The position numbers were made by a program, and so were the translations under genes. From Rhizoctonia solani (Eukaryota; Basidiomycota; Agaricomycetes; Cantharellales; Ceratobasidiaceae), in contig NC_057384.1 in NCBI RefSeq assembly GCF_016906535.1, forward strand, positions 1,240,001 to 1,304,000: 64,000 nucleotides of DNA. Direction: 5' to 3'. The notes beneath the pieces are model-generated. The model worked only from the letters and a program-made list of their open reading frames with translations, did no database searches and had not been told where the DNA came from. The number at the start of each line of letters is the position of its first letter. The stretch's first letter is position 1. This document shows, one piece after another, positions 41,112 to 54,540 of this stretch.

Positions 41112-42667
41112 ATGGGTTCTCCCTGTAAACCCCCGCATGCGATGTCCAACATGAGCTCAAGTGTTCTGGTGCGTCTGCTATTGTAGACTCGAGCTCGTTA
41201 GCTGACAACTTGACCTCCAGTCGTTTCCAGCCTCTTCACACGCAGTCATCAATGGCTCGTTCTACCGAGACCCCTCGTACTCCCTGTGGTCAACTGTCTA
41301 TGTCAACGCCTCGGGAAACGTGACGACGTCTGGTCCTTTTACGTACCCGAACGCATCGACGTCGTTTGTTGCATCCGTATCAGACTTCTATGACGTTGTA
41401 GGCGACGGTGCAAGTCTGGAGGTTGTCGCACGGGCCGAGTATGCTGCGTTCCATGAAGGTGAGAGGTAGTCTGTTCTCACAGTAAGCGGTGATGATGTTG
41501 ACTCTATTTTCTATTCTCAGCGGGGGTGTATATCTCATCCACGAACGAAGTGTATTTTACATCCAACAAGCTCAACACCACGAATGCAACCGAATACAGA
41601 TTCCCCAGCTACGGCCAATTCAGCAAGATTTCACTGACTCCATCCCCGAACGGAACATACGAGTGGTCGACGCTCCTTCTACCTTCCGACCAACTTGTCA
41701 TGCCCAATGGCGGGACTGCTTACAATGGCCAAGTACTGATGGCAGCTCAAGGATATGGACTGGACGTCGCTAGCTCGCTGGTGCTTGTTGATCCTGCAAC
41801 GGGCAAGGGGAGAACGCTTGTGAACAACTTTTACGGAAGGGTGTTTAACTCCATCAACGACGTGGCCGTGGTGTTCGCCAACCGAGCCGTGGACGAGCAA
41901 TGGGTATTCTTTACTGGTATGTCAGTGCTAGCCGCTCTGTTTATCTTTGGGCTGACGGTGCGCAGATCCTCCGTACGGATACTTCCAGGGGTTCAAGCCC
42001 TACCCTTCACTTCCCGCTCAGGTATACGCCTTCCACCCACCGACAGGTACGATTCGGGTGGTTGCGGATGGGTTCGAGAGACCAAACGGGGTACAGTTTA
42101 GCGAGGACTACAAGACGTGCTATATCTCGGACACGGGCTTCATCAGTGCGGTTGCTGGGGATCCACATCCAGCGGATGGCAGACGTCCTGGAACTATGTG
42201 AGGACTGAGAACTGTTACTCATTTAGAGAATTGAGGCTGACGAAAGAAACATGGCAGATACGCGTATGACGTTGTGGCCCCACCTGAAGGCGCGGACCCA
42301 AAGCTTGTGCCGCCAACGCTGACGAACCGGCGGGTGTTTGCGTTTGCGGATAGTGGAATGCCAGACGGGATCAAGGTCGACACGGCAGGAAACGTGTATG
42401 CGGGATGTTTTGATGGTGTTCACGTAGGTCTTTGCTTCTTTGCCGCCTTTTGATCCCAGTGATGTATGAAATTGATAGGTGTGGAACAAACATGGAGCAC
42501 TGCTGGGAAAGATACTGCTTGGTCTGGACGAGCTGACGGAAACGAGCGATGGAGTGACAGGAAAAGGATGCTCGAACCTGGTGTTTGTACCTGGTGGGTT
42601 GCTGATGTTTTCAGAGGACCGAATGTACCTCGCAAAGATCAAGGCGAAGGGGGCATTACTGGCTTGA
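41112..42667 (+). CDS. SMP-30/gluconolactonase-like beta-propeller protein, about 425 aa
   Basis: Exons: 41112-41168, 41221-41458, 41521-41916, 41966-42197, 42258-42423, 42479-42667. Frame and GT...AG are kept. Family blocks: AGVYISSTNEVYFTSN, YNGQVLMAAQG, FNSINDVAV, DEQWVFFTDPPYGYFQGF, FERPNGVQFSED, SGMPDGIKVDTAGNVYAG and GCSNLVFVPGG. Glu/Asn/Asp residues in these loops bind the metal in SMP-30 lactonases, which open sugar or other lactones. Several N-glycosylation sites suggest export, but no clean signal peptide is visible, so the first exon is uncertain; an alternative first exon 41089-41124 (MEFKYDLLWVLP) also joins in frame. Confidence 0.78.
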
Positions 42668-45433
42668 CCGGTGTGGATGGCGAGTTTGCCGTTATGCTCG
42701 CTCATACATATGTGATTGTTTGAATTGAAGGAGGTGAAGGCACTTGTATATACGAGACAATGCAGAGTGACTTGCCGTTCTATACGAGGTCATTTAAAAA
42801 CTCAAGAGTGAAAATCAACTAAACGTACTTCATGTATATATTATAGTGGGTACTTTTACTGTTGCTGTATCAAAGCCTTTGCCTTCAAACGAGGTCATGC
42901 TGGCTTGATCCTGAAGATTGATATACTGATACACATCGGTCTGCTCTGATCTCTGAGTCCATCCCCCTCACAAACAAATACAGACAAACCAACTTGACAA
43001 AGTACGTGCATTCGGCGACTTCAGCCTGTTCCGGGTGACTCAAAGTGGAAGCGCTCGGGACACACTGGAGAGTGGTAAAGTTAGAACGCTCTAGAACAGC
43101 TTTGATCTTTAGGAAACGAATTGCCACGCTGGTGGAAGCGGACGGACCAATTACTACTTTCTCGGTGTCAAAAGAACACTGCAACACATGACCACAGTCA
43201 AAGATACTATTTTATTCACAATTTTTGTCGCCTATATACTACAACCTGAACAGCATTAGCTATGTGTATCCTATGCCAAAATTCTGCCCCATGCACCTCT
43301 GCACTCGTTGGATCCCAGTTTCGGATCGACACTGATGTTCTAGCCCCACCAATCAGTTCGATGAGCACTGAGGCATGATCTCAAACCCTTACATTTGACT
43401 TACTGGAAATGCTCCCGTCTCAATCTACCCGTGCTTGGTCCCCATCGTCATTTCCGATAAGAGACAATTGGCTGGTCCAAACGAGCCTGGCCCACCCATC
43501 CGATCCACCTTTCATTTTCCTCGTTCTTTGGTCCCAGCAGATATCCGGTTGTAGTCTACTATTCACCCTTATTCTATCGCGGCATGGCTTCCGCCCGAGA
43601 CGATCAATGTGGACAGGCATGCCTATGCACCCTTCTTCACGTTAGCAGATTCGGAGGCTGCCCACAAATGAGACTCATACTCACAAGCAAGGCCCTGCTC
43701 TTAGGCGTCTCGACACCTCAGAACGTACCCGCTAGCCATCTCCTTGACGCGATATCATACGACGTTATGGTGCCCAGTCTTGGTCGCCTCAGTCCGCTCC
43801 AGTTCAGTTTCGGAGACGTTGATCTCATCCCAAGGGTCTCACCGTGTCGCTCGCGCTTGAGCTTGCCGAGCCATGCCCTCGCCTTGGAATCGATGTCGAC
43901 ATGGCAGGGTGTGCGACGAGGACCTTCCTGTGAGATAGCTGCCCGGCGATAAAAACCCAACAAGAGATGGAGGCCCGACCTTCTCCAAACAGTGGTCGTG
44001 CCTCCGACGAGTGTCGATCTGCATCTTGTTGCTCCGGAAAATGATGAACACCATGGTAACTAAGTCATGTTACTGTATAGTGACAGTGCGAGGTCAAGCT
44101 GCTTTGACTCGGTAAACGAGCAACTCTCGGTCGCTCGTCATCCAGCGACGGCGGAGGAATCGGCAGGTTTCGGCTTTAGGGAGGAGATGAGAACGGGTGT
44201 GCTATATAAAAGCGCAGGAAGGATCAGCTAAAGTCAGCCCTATCTATTCCAGCCGATCAACGCTCCGCTCATAGTCGTGGCAAGCAGCTTGGGGTCCTAT
44301 ACATCCAGTGGCAGGCGCGACACCCGTGTTTGCGGCCTATAACGCGTATCCGGACGCGCCTTTTCACTCCAGTCAGTCATGCTTCAGCGTTTGAGTATCC
44401 TGTGCAGCTCACCGTTTATATCAGTTGCCCCAATGTCTCTTTCTCGGGCAACGGCGGTCCCGAATCGCATCGACCAGAGTGGCACAACCGACCACTTGAA
44501 CGCGTCAGGCCCTATTTCGCCCAGCAGGCTTATGAGGCGACCGACTAGTGTAGGATTCATAGGGTAGTGAGGGGCATTCGATGCTCTGCTACAGTTCTGC
44601 TCTTTGTGGTCGTCAGTTTGTTGGATTTGTTCGTCGATCATCAGCACCTCACGCGTCAATTTCAAATACTCTCAGTGATCATTCAGGCACTCGGACTCGA
44701 CGATCATACACACAAACACGGGCGCTCTCCACGACAGACAGGCGCTGTTTGACTCTCATAAACCCCATATCCATGTCATATATCCGCGGTGAGACCATGG
44801 CGCTATGCAATCGATAGAGGCAAGTCGACTGGCGACAACAGGCGATTAGTCGGTATGCTTCTGCCAAGTTCCATGTCGTCTGCCTCACTGGCTCTGCGCT
44901 TCGTTTCCTTGTCAGGCCTACTATGCTCAATCTTCAGCTCAGCCATGACTGCTAGCTGCCAGTTACGACCAGCGCGGCGACATTCGACTGGGCATGTTCG
45001 CCGTTAATCCGATTGCTGACCACTTTGGATTCGCATAGACTTGGTATCGCCAACTACGAACCCAGCCACTTTGTCCAAGATACTGTTGCCCGTGATCTGC
45101 ACATGGCTCGATCAGTGGGAGGATATCTGCTATGGATACTCAAGTAGATTGCATCTAGTCAGTCAGGTGGTCGTCAATCGTGAGTGAGTCCTCTGAGGTA
45201 CGCCAATCCCATAGTTATTCAGTTCCACAGCAATACATCATTCGACTACATAGATAGAACCATGCTATGAACATTCGACCCCGTCCACCGATAAATACAC
45301 CGCCCCTTCGACTCAGCCCCTTCACCCAGCTCCGTGATTTACTCTAGCCGTGCATGTGCTAGTCTACGGTAGTAAGTCGAATGCAACCAACACCGTGCGG
45401 AACCTACGGCTCACATGATGTATGCTACGGCAG
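42668..45433. other. No recognised gene
   Basis: About 2.8 kb. A 100-codon frame at 42885-43187 (minus) and a 122-codon frame at 43584-43952 (plus) are open but match nothing I know and have no flanking exons in phase. They may be decayed gene pieces. Confidence 0.4.
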
Positions 45434-48400
45434 CTACGGCGAGAGACAATCTAGCTGCATCTCGGCATGTGCACGGTCGCTGTCTTCCGGCTCGCCATCT
45501 TGAGCCACCCCGCCGGCATCCGTCTGAGCCGAACGATCGTTTGCACCCTCGGCTGGGGGCGTTTCATGTGGGTGTCGGTCTTGATTGTTGTTTGGGGCCG
45601 ACTGGGCTACTCTGTCTTTGCAAGCCTTATGTAAGTCCTCTAGAATGCTTCGCCAGGTCTTGGGAGGCTCGGAACCGGACGCGTCTGCTGTGCTGGGTCC
45701 ATGGTCACTCTCGCTGTAGGATTGGTAGAAAATAATCATCCAATCCAAGATTTGACTGTCCAATACGCTCTGTGGACTCTGTTCGCAAGCCAGCCGTATC
45801 TTCTCCACCCAGCTATCAGTATACCCCATCCCATCGACATACGCAGGTAGGTCGCCCTGAGAAACACGTAGCGGGCCAAGTACCGACGGGATATCCAGCT
45901 CGATCGACCCGCTCGTCACCCGCCATTTCCAAAGTAGTGCCCATGTAAACGCCCAGAGGGAGGACATGCAATACGGGACAAGGTCACCGGTCTGGGAGTG
46001 GATAGTGTGGTATGCGTGGATGTGAAGGTTGGATCGAATGATTGCGTCTACGGCTGAGTGCAATGTATCTTCCGCAGGTTTCCATGGGGTGGAGTCATCT
46101 TGAAGAAAGTATTGATTGGATACGTCCCGTGCAAAAGCGAGAAGGCATTTGGCGAGCTTCATTCTGCTTGGGTCGCTGGGATCCATCTTGACGGTGCTGG
46201 ATGGCTCTACTTTGTCGAGTTCGAGACCAGCTGTGGGCGGAGGGTCGCTCATTTCGATTGCAACGTCACCGCTTGTGCGTGAAGGTGTCGTGATGACCGG
46301 TGGAGCGACATGAGTGCCTGAGTCCATGTCTGGGAAGACCAAGTTGATTAGCGTTATGAGCGAGTCTTGCGGCAGGGTCAGATAAGCGAGACTGAGACTG
46401 CTGGGTTGGAGAATTTGGCGTTCCTGGTCGCATATGATGTCTACCGATGTCTGGATATTGCTACGGTCTGTCGACTCTACGCAGTTAACCAACGTAGAAG
46501 TCAGTCCAAATAGCAAGAGCCGCTCGCAGGTATGCCATCGGTCATCTGTGGGAGCTGTGGCGGTCAGGTCAAGGTACGTCTTCATGGCTCGGCTCTGTTG
46601 AGGGACGCGATTGGTAGTGAGATCTCGGCTATGGCTGCCATGTTTCTCGATATATGCCATGGTCAATGCAACGCCGATCATACGGCAAATGTCTTTGTCT
46701 TGTGAATATGGTTGGATGTTAAGCAGCACTACAAGAGGGGTAGGAGACTGATCAGGCGCATATATGTAGGACTTTGCAATGCCTTCGACGAGATGGGTGA
46801 TGTCTGCGGCAGAGAGATCGACGACTTTCTTGATGATCATGCCAATTAGCTTCCATTGTCGATCAAGCTGTTCCCGGTAGCGATCCTCCCGATCCCATTG
46901 GTCAGAGAGATGGAGCGACAGGCTTCCTAGCTCTTTCGAAGCTCGCCTGTAGTTATGATCTGTGTTCCAGCACTGATCTATGACCCTGCATACACCCAAT
47001 GGGTGGGTTCCATTCAGTGTATGCATTAGCAGATGTTACTAACACCTACTGATATAACTCATGCAAGGTTTCCAGATACCCGTCCGGCTTCTTGATGACT
47101 TCTGTATGGCTCATCATAGACAGGTACTGCGACTGCACAAGCACGCTTTCCTTCAGCTTCTCACTTTCAGGCCCTTTCGAGTCACTGATAGAAGTCCATG
47201 CAACCAGATCTGTGCTCATTCGCATGAACGTAGCTTCAAATGCACCACACTTCTGCAGTGGCACGCGGGGTAGCCAAGGCTTGGTACAAAGAAGTGACTT
47301 CAGGGCGATGTCGACTGAGTCCAGGTTCTCGCACTGAGCGATCATCCACCCGAGCATTGAGCTTGTAGTGCTATCCATAGGTGTGTCTTGGCGGTCTAGT
47401 TGGGACCTATCGACCATGAAGCTGTCGGATATTAGTTTTACACGCCCCGCAACCAGCTGCTTAGATTCGTCCCAGCAGCCGATGAACGAAAGCTGAGCAG
47501 CCCAGTGACGAAGGCCTGACTTTCGACCTTCAGCTTTCAGGTTCCATCTCCGTGTCGGGCTCCTCTTCAGGCATTGTTTCATCACCGCAAATAAAGCAAC
47601 AAACGGTACAACTAGCCATCCGAGGCACTCAAGCACCAACTTGAGCGTAGGCCTCGCGACCTTGTACCAGTATGGCAGGATCAGCTTCATCGGTCCGGTC
47701 GTGAACGGGCAGTATCGAAAGAACAGCGGTAGGAGTAGCGTCACAAAGTAGAACACTCCCACTGCCACCGTGGTCACCACCACGGGTAGTGCAACCTGAG
47801 GGTTGATGTCCCACAGGTACAGCGACAGTCCGATCGCGAAGAGTACTGGTACACGAAGCAAACATCAGTATCAGACTATGTGGGACATTCAGAGTGTGCC
47901 ACAAAGTTAGATGGACTTACATAGGGCTGCATGCATCATCAGCGGCAGCACGTTCAGTATCTCCCGCATCCTCCACTGCTCGATGCCTTCCCATCGTAGC
48001 TGTCGACGTCTTCCCTGTACCAAGGCCGGTCCTGTTCTCGTGGCCATGAACTGGTAGCACCAGTCCTTTGCAACAATCGCGATCAGTGCGACAGCCACGC
48101 TGAGGCTGAGTGATGTGAACCACAGAATGTTGACCTGAATGGCGGCGGCACTGGGCGAAAACTCAGACTGATCCATGGTCGGGATGTCAGAGCTGTTAGC
48201 TGTGCTTCCGGATGACACTGCTGCGAGGATAGCGGCTAGAGTGTGAGCGGACACCTCGGCAAAGTCTGGCTTCAGGTCCTGTGTGCTCTCGAGTATGAAC
48301 CTGTGGCATACAGTGTAAACCCACCATTAATGAGTTTGCTAGTTTTTCGTGGACAGGGCAGATACTTCACTTACGCTGTAGATATGGCTGAGAACAGTGC

Positions 48401-48872
48401 TGCCTGTGACCACATGGGCCTGACGTTAGAGGTCAGCGTTACCGAAGCAAGTGAACGTACAAAGACTAGATGGTGTGATGCATGTCAGCTCAGCATCGGA
48501 AAGAATAAGCTTCTGCACTTACTCAGGAGCATGTCTAGCGAGCTATAAGCCTACAATCAGAACGGTTCGCGGAGGTGAGATATGATATATGTACTTGTTC
48601 CAACCCTCAACTAGTTCTTTGTCGGCACGGTCTGTCTCCAGCACGTACCTCTTCCATACTTCTGCATTTGGCCCTATGTCGCTTTTGGGTGCCTTGTCGG
48701 TCTTGTGCTGGTTGTGTTCAACAGTGACTCGACAAGGTATGCTGTTCAGTATGGCATCGAACGATAGAGGTGCTACTTGCACATCTTGAGGTGGGATGTT
48801 TTCTTGAGCGTCTCGGACGGCTTGAGCGGCGTTTTGGGTAGCCTGTTGTCCCAGCCGAAACAGGTTGGTCAT
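45434..48872 (-). CDS. DUF6535-type multispanning membrane protein, 1019 aa
   Basis: Exons on the minus strand: 48872-48595, 48542-48523, 48465-48461, 48403-48375, 48300-47921, 47845-47050, 46985-45434 (3060 nt, frame kept). The N-terminal domain has the family layout: a hydrophilic start, VEGWNNSLDMLLIF followed by AALFSAISTAFILEST (span 1), LWFTSLSLSVAVALIAIVAKDW (span 2), ALLLFAIGLSLYLW and VVVTTVAVGVFYFVTLLL (spans 3-4), then a long cytosolic helical tail rich in Leu and Ser. The function of this Agaricomycete family is unknown. The third exon is 5 nt; if it and the following 57-nt intron were read through, 19 extra residues would interrupt span 1. Confidence 0.8.
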
Positions 48873-50170
48873 TGCCTATGTTCTACCTGATGAGCTGGAG
48901 AGAGTCAGAAGAGTATTCTTGTGCTGTGGGCTATGAGTGGTCGTCGATACTATCAGGAGTGTCAGATAGACGCCGCCTCGTTGACGAATTTGAGATAAGG
49001 CTTGTTGTGTAAGCAGTAACGTGTATGCGCGTGAAGCAAAGTGCTCGGAGTTCATATCACCACTTCCTTGGAATACAGCGACTAGTGTGACTATGGACTT
49101 ATCATGAACGGGTATGTACAAGGGCTGAAGACAGAAAGTATTGCATTCTGTACTGTTACTCGGACACGGGTTCTTCTATATGTGAAGTCAGATGCCATGT
49201 CGTCGCATAGTCAGAGTTAGCTCAAGGGAAAGTGAACCCAGAGCTACATACGAGAAATCAACTCGATTGAAGCTGCTGTGCCGGAAAGCCTCACTTCCAG
49301 ACTGCAATCGACTGATCTGGTCCACTTTAATCCCTCCCATTCTTCATAGACATGATCATCAATGCTCGACAATCAACGTACTTTGACTCTAGTCAATAGC
49401 CAACCCAATTGAGCTATACTGGCTTAGACTCAGTACATATGGGAACCTGGCTCAATTTGGACCTGCAGCGACTGATGGTGAGGAAGTAAACTAAGATCAA
49501 AGATTGGCAACTTGAAAGAGCATCCACTCTGTATGCAAAGACCATTCTTTTGGGAAGTCGGATAATCCAAGTATTGTATATAACCTGACAAGGCACCAGC
49601 GGATTCAGTATATTCATAACAATCACAAAGTCTTGAATTAAAGATGTAATTCGCGCTTTGTGATTGCTGAGCGCCCGGGTGGCAAATCTTGCTTCCATCA
49701 ATACCTATACCCGGTGATACCTATTGGTGCCAATGATTCTTCCTGAACCAATTCGCCTCTAGTCTCATCCTCCACTGGCACAGCAATCTCCAAAACAAGT
49801 GCTGTGTATGCGTGGGTGGCAGAGTTTGTGAAGTCATCATGACTTGTGCGGTGATGTTGCTCCCTCCCTCGATTTTGGCTGCCCACTCTCACAATGTCGG
49901 CTTTGCAATTGGGGCCCCAAGGATTGCTATCGCCAATGAAACATAGGGAGTACAAAGATAACAGACCAGATCCATAGATTTGAATCACCCTTTTTCTTGC
50001 TTGCTAATCCACCGGTGTTTTGCCCCACAGTGACTCAGCAAATCCCCCACACCGCCAAAAAACTGTTATTGAGTGCGATACAGCACACTGAAGATAACAA
50101 GGGTGGAGGCAACAGGCTATATCAAGGGAGGTCTCAAGCCACTATTTTGCACTTTTGATTGGCCCCGATC
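48873..50170. other. Intergenic
   Basis: About 1.3 kb without a recognised gene. Short minus-strand frames (49414-49701, 49698-49988) have no features. Confidence 0.45.
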
Positions 50171-51566
50171 ATGGACGTCCTGCCGTCTTACACTCCTGAA
50201 GTTCTACCTGGCTATGACCTCACGCCTGCAACGACCTGTTCGGCTCCTTTGACGCAACCCAGCTCTCCCGTGCATTTTCTGGCTCGAGCGCAGGACCACA
50301 AGAATTATTGCTATTGCTCCAAACGTATGGAGCTGGACCTTGGGCCACGGACATGGGGAACCAGGCTGCCTGCGTATGGGAAATCAGGAACAGTAGAAGG
50401 AACGGTCAAGGTGCATTCATTTAGGCACGTTGACAGGATTGTTGTTCGCGTAAGCATGTTCTATTTTACTAAAGAGCTGAGAAATAATTGACCTTCATTG
50501 AGACAGCTTATAGGTAAACTACATGCTAGCCATATCCTGAACCACATACCTACGCTATCTCAGACACATACTATCATTAGCAGAGAAATTGAGGTGTGGT
50601 CAGCCAAAGCCCCATTGTCGAGCACATTGGCGGAAGAGTCGCAACTCCGGTTTTCATTTACACTTGCTAAGGCAGAACAAGGTGGTTCGGAAGCTGACTC
50701 CATTCCACCATCGGCTACGGTTCAGCTGAATCGAGCAAATGGACGAATTGCTTATGCTATCAGGGTGGATATGTACCGAAGGGGGTTGCATCTGCATGAA
50801 ATGTGAGTACTTCATGCCAGTGTCTGTGACATTTTGACTAAGCATTCTGGACGTAGGATACAAACGGAAATTCTGCATCTTCCGCGAACAACCGGTCATT
50901 ACTCTCGTCCTTTCATTCCCGAGTTGGGTAATGAAAAGCGACCTAGTATATCCGAAGAAGAATGGGATTGATTACGACTTGAACGCGAATCTGGGAAAGG
51001 GTCCAAAGGTCAATCAAGTTTGGTCTACCTGAAAGAGCCGGAGCTATTGCTTCCACGAGATCTGCGGTTTCCTTCTGGGGAAGACATTCCGTTTTTATTG
51101 TGCTTGCCTACAATCCCCAAAACCGTGTCTCACCTATCGGTTCAACTTGTACGCCTTTCGACTGTCCAAACTTGCGCTGGCGCAATTCGACAGGCAAAAA
51201 TAGTCTCAGAGGGGTGCATACATGACCACTCTGAACCTGGATCATATCCAAAGTCCGCCATACAAGGCACAATCAACAGTGGAGAGGCTGAGAAGGATGT
51301 TAGTTGGAGCTTCAGAACTCTGCTTTCGGTTTCGGTAAGTTCATCTGGAACCGACAATGTATGTGTGTAGGCTAATCTACTACTGAACTTAGCACGAGAT
51401 TTGAGTTTCTTTGTCACTGTCCACGACTGGACCTTCATGGAAACTAACTCAGCCAATCGAATTAACGTCACATGAATGGAGAGGAGAGCAATCGACTGGG
51501 CTGCCTTCACTCGGATCAAGCACAGCCAGCAGAACAAGTGTAAACCTCATTACCATGAATATATGA
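50171..51566 (+). pseudogene. Arrestin-like gene, tandem copy 1, with two in-frame TGA codons
   Basis: Exon equivalents: 50171-50449, 50507-50802, 50857-51334, 51393-51566, with splice sites at the same places as copy 2 (52428-53871). Shared blocks: MDVLPSYTPEVLPGYDLTP / MEMLPSYSPEVLPGYELTP, RMELDLGPRTWGTRLPAYG, NEKRPSISEEEW and LLPRDLRFPSG. TGA occurs at 50969-50971 and at 51402-51404, where copy 2 has Arg. An intron covering the first stop (from GTATAT at 50947) is conceivable but would remove residues conserved in copy 2. Most likely a recent pseudogene. Confidence 0.7.
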
Positions 51567-52427
51567 CCCAACGTGAACTGAAGGATTAGAGCGGAGTAGA
51601 GCAGAGTAGATGGTTCAATATCTTCATTTCCCTTTGATGAACAACTGAACACTTCTATCTTGACCTGAATAAAAGCACCACAACACACAAACGACCACTA
51701 CGCTCGCTTGGCAATCAGAAACAATCAAGGTAGGTATAACATTTGCTATCTCCATAATGCGCCCATGTAAACAGATCCATCTACAAGCCTCTTGTATTTA
51801 TTGCGTTTAGGCGCGCAAAGAGCAATCGAATCGAATGGAGTCATACGGAGGATCATAGCTGGCTTGAGCAAGTGACTTTTCTGAGCGCCAAGCCTCAACT
51901 CCTCTCCTCGGTTAGTAACAAACACAAACTCGTGTTTCTATATTTGGTTTGGTCGAAAAGTGTCCTTGGCTCGATACCCAAGGCTGCGCGGTGGATGGTC
52001 AGGGAAAGTCCAGTCGTTGAAGTAATCAACGGATACACCTCGGGTAAATCCAAGAACCCTGATCCACCGGCCAAATTCGAGCTCTGCTTGCCTCCACTTT
52101 ACCTCCACCCCACCTCCACCGCTCCCTCCACCATCCCTCCACCCTTCCTAATTTATCTCAAATTGGAGTGCCCTAAGCGAATGTCGCCATCGCCGCAAAG
52201 TTAAATGACAGTAGGATGCAAAACACGCCGGCGTTTTTCTCTGACCTCCTGATGAAATGATTCATACTCGTCGAGATCACCCCGTCACAGGTTCCCTACC
52301 ATCCGTTTGAGACAAAGATTCGATTTAAGTAGACGCAATGCGACAGAGCCTGCTCGGAATATATTACGAGGCTGGTCTTTACTCATCATGACCCACTGTT
52401 CTCATTGTTGCCCCGATTGAGCTGGAC
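51567..52427. other. Spacer between the arrestin-like copies
   Basis: No gene. The plus strand of 52085-52150 is a C/T-rich tract with irregular CCTCCAC repeats. Confidence 0.5.
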
Positions 52428-53871
52428 ATGGAAATGCTGCCATCATACTCCCCTGAGGTCCTACCTGGCTACGAGCTTACGCCCACAGCGAGTATCACAT
52501 CATCGAGTGGTCCAAGGTCTTCCCTTTCTCCATCTCATTCCTCCTACATTTACCGTTCTGCACGTATGGAACTCGATCTCGGTCCGCAAAGATGGGGCAC
52601 CAGACTTCCTGCCTATGGAAGAGGCGGAATGGTACAAGGGACAGTTGCAGTGCGAACTTTCAAACACGTCGACAAAGTAGTTGTTAGAGTGAGTCTATCC
52701 ACGAACCCTCGGCTCGAGTGCTAAACCTGCGTTTTACTTGGTGTGATGCAGCTGATAGGTAAAATAAGCACCAGCCATATCCTGAATCAGGTGCCCACGT
52801 TTTCACAGAGCCATATGATTGTCAATAAGACCATCGAACTGTGGCCTTCAGAGGCTTCGTCTTCTACTAGTTCAGCGCAGGGAGACAGCTTCCCTTTTTC
52901 GTTTGTTCTGGAGGGAGATGATGAGGCAGCTCGACCGATTCCGGCATCTGGGTCAACGCAACTCACTCGAGCCCAAGCGTCCGTTGCCTATGTTGTAAGG
53001 GTACACATGTACCGGCGCGGGATACATATGCACGAAACGTGAGTAATGATTGGATTGCGCCTATCGCCTGATCTAATCTCTGTGTGGTTGCTGCCAACGT
53101 TAATTTTGTACTTAGTCTTCAAACCGAGATCCTGTATATTCCTCGCACAATCAGCCGTTACTACCCCCCATTTATGCCGGAGCTAGGGAATGAAAAACGG
53201 CCTCAGATCTCGGAGAGTGAATGGCATAGCGATGATCTGCTATTGGAGCGTTCGAGAGCCTCCTCAGAACCTAGTGCTGGGTATAAATCCGAGGCGGGTT
53301 CTTCCGGTGGCAGCACAGTCGAGAAGATCCCGAGACTTTGGGTTCCGAGAGATCTGCGGTACCCGTCTGGAAAATGCATACCTTTTATGCTATCCCTTCC
53401 GACCGCCCGCGCTGATTCAGGATCGGATATTGAGTCGGGGATTGAAGTGCAGCTGGTGCGTGTCTCGACTATTCAGACTCGTGCGGGCGTGGTCCAGCAA
53501 GCAAGTACCGTGTCTCGAGGACGCATTCAGCCGAGCCGTGATCAAGGACGGACTAGAACTCTGCGGGGTACGATCGATACTGGTAGTGCTGGGAAACACT
53601 TGAGCTGGAACTTTGAGTCGCTCATATCTAACGCTGTACGTCATGTTGGTTTCGGCACTTTTTTCTTTGACTCGCATTAATGCTTCGCCATATTCAGTAT
53701 GAAGTTAGAGCAACAATTAACTCATCTACTGCTGGATTAGTATGGAGGCTTATCAAAGGAGTGGAGCTAACCACACATGAATGGAGTGGAGAGCGGGCAG
53801 GTCGTATTCCATCAATTGATTCGCCTGTAACCTCGCGAACAGGTGCTCACATTGTGCGTGTTAATTTCTAA
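52428..53871 (+). CDS. Arrestin-like domain protein, tandem copy 2, intact, 413 aa
   Basis: Exons: 52428-52688, 52752-53038, 53116-53635, 53698-53871 (1242 nt). The sequence has the beta-sandwich pattern of arrestin N-like proteins: PSYSPEVLPGYELTP, MELDLGPQRWGTRLPAYGRGG, VQGTVAVRTFKHVDKVVVRLIGKI, SQSHMIVNKTIELWP, IAYVVRVHMYRRGIHMHET, and a second half with PRDLRYPSGKCIPFMLSLP and EVQLVRVSTIQTRAG. Fungal alpha-arrestins often guide ubiquitin ligases to membrane cargo; no PPxY motif is obvious here, so that role is not established. Start ATG chosen by homology with copy 1. Confidence 0.78.
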
Positions 53872-54540
53872 ATAAGTACACGATAAATTTGAATCAAATG
53901 TAAAAAGTAATTATGTAAAGATATAATCTACTTAGGTATCTTTTAGGACTGTACGCTCTAGTTTGTTATCTCAACGTTGGTGAAATGGTCAGCTGTGGAG
54001 AATCGACCTATAACTCGTAAAATTGATGCGCATATTGTTCTCATTAACGACAGGACTGAGGAGTCTGGCCTCAGGATTGGCCGAACTTACGGGACTGTGG
54101 GTCTGTGAACTCCCTTGGTCTATAATCTTCCCTTTGCGAAACTCCTGGAGGATACGAGTTTGGGGTCATAATATGATCACTTCGATCGCAGGTTTTTATT
54201 TTCATTAACCAGAGAATTTCAGGTTATATAATATCAACGTCCCGTATTCATAGTTCAATTTTGTTTGCTGATAATTAGGGGCGGAATTCTAGTGCTCTGC
54301 TGCCTTCGATTCCCCGAAACCGAGTCGCCGATGGTAGTCTAGTACTGGTACTGATGTCTTATATGGCAATGCGAGATTCGAGAGTAGCCAAAGTAATCAA
54401 ATATGCGATATTATTCCAGTAAATAATACTAGACAAGGGAAAAAGAGAATGGATGCCAATGTCAGTGGAAGGAGTGTTGAGTCAAATGTAATATATGTCT
54501 CTAAACAAGCAGCAAGTCAAGTGGCCGAGAAGCTCTCCAT
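53872..54540. other. Intergenic between convergent genes
   Basis: 669 bp, AT-rich, 3' regions of the arrestin-like gene (+) and the GH3 gene (-). No gene seen. Confidence 0.5.

Noticed and set aside
43584..43952. 122-codon plus-strand frame
   Set aside because: Biased composition, no family resemblance and no in-phase neighbouring exons.
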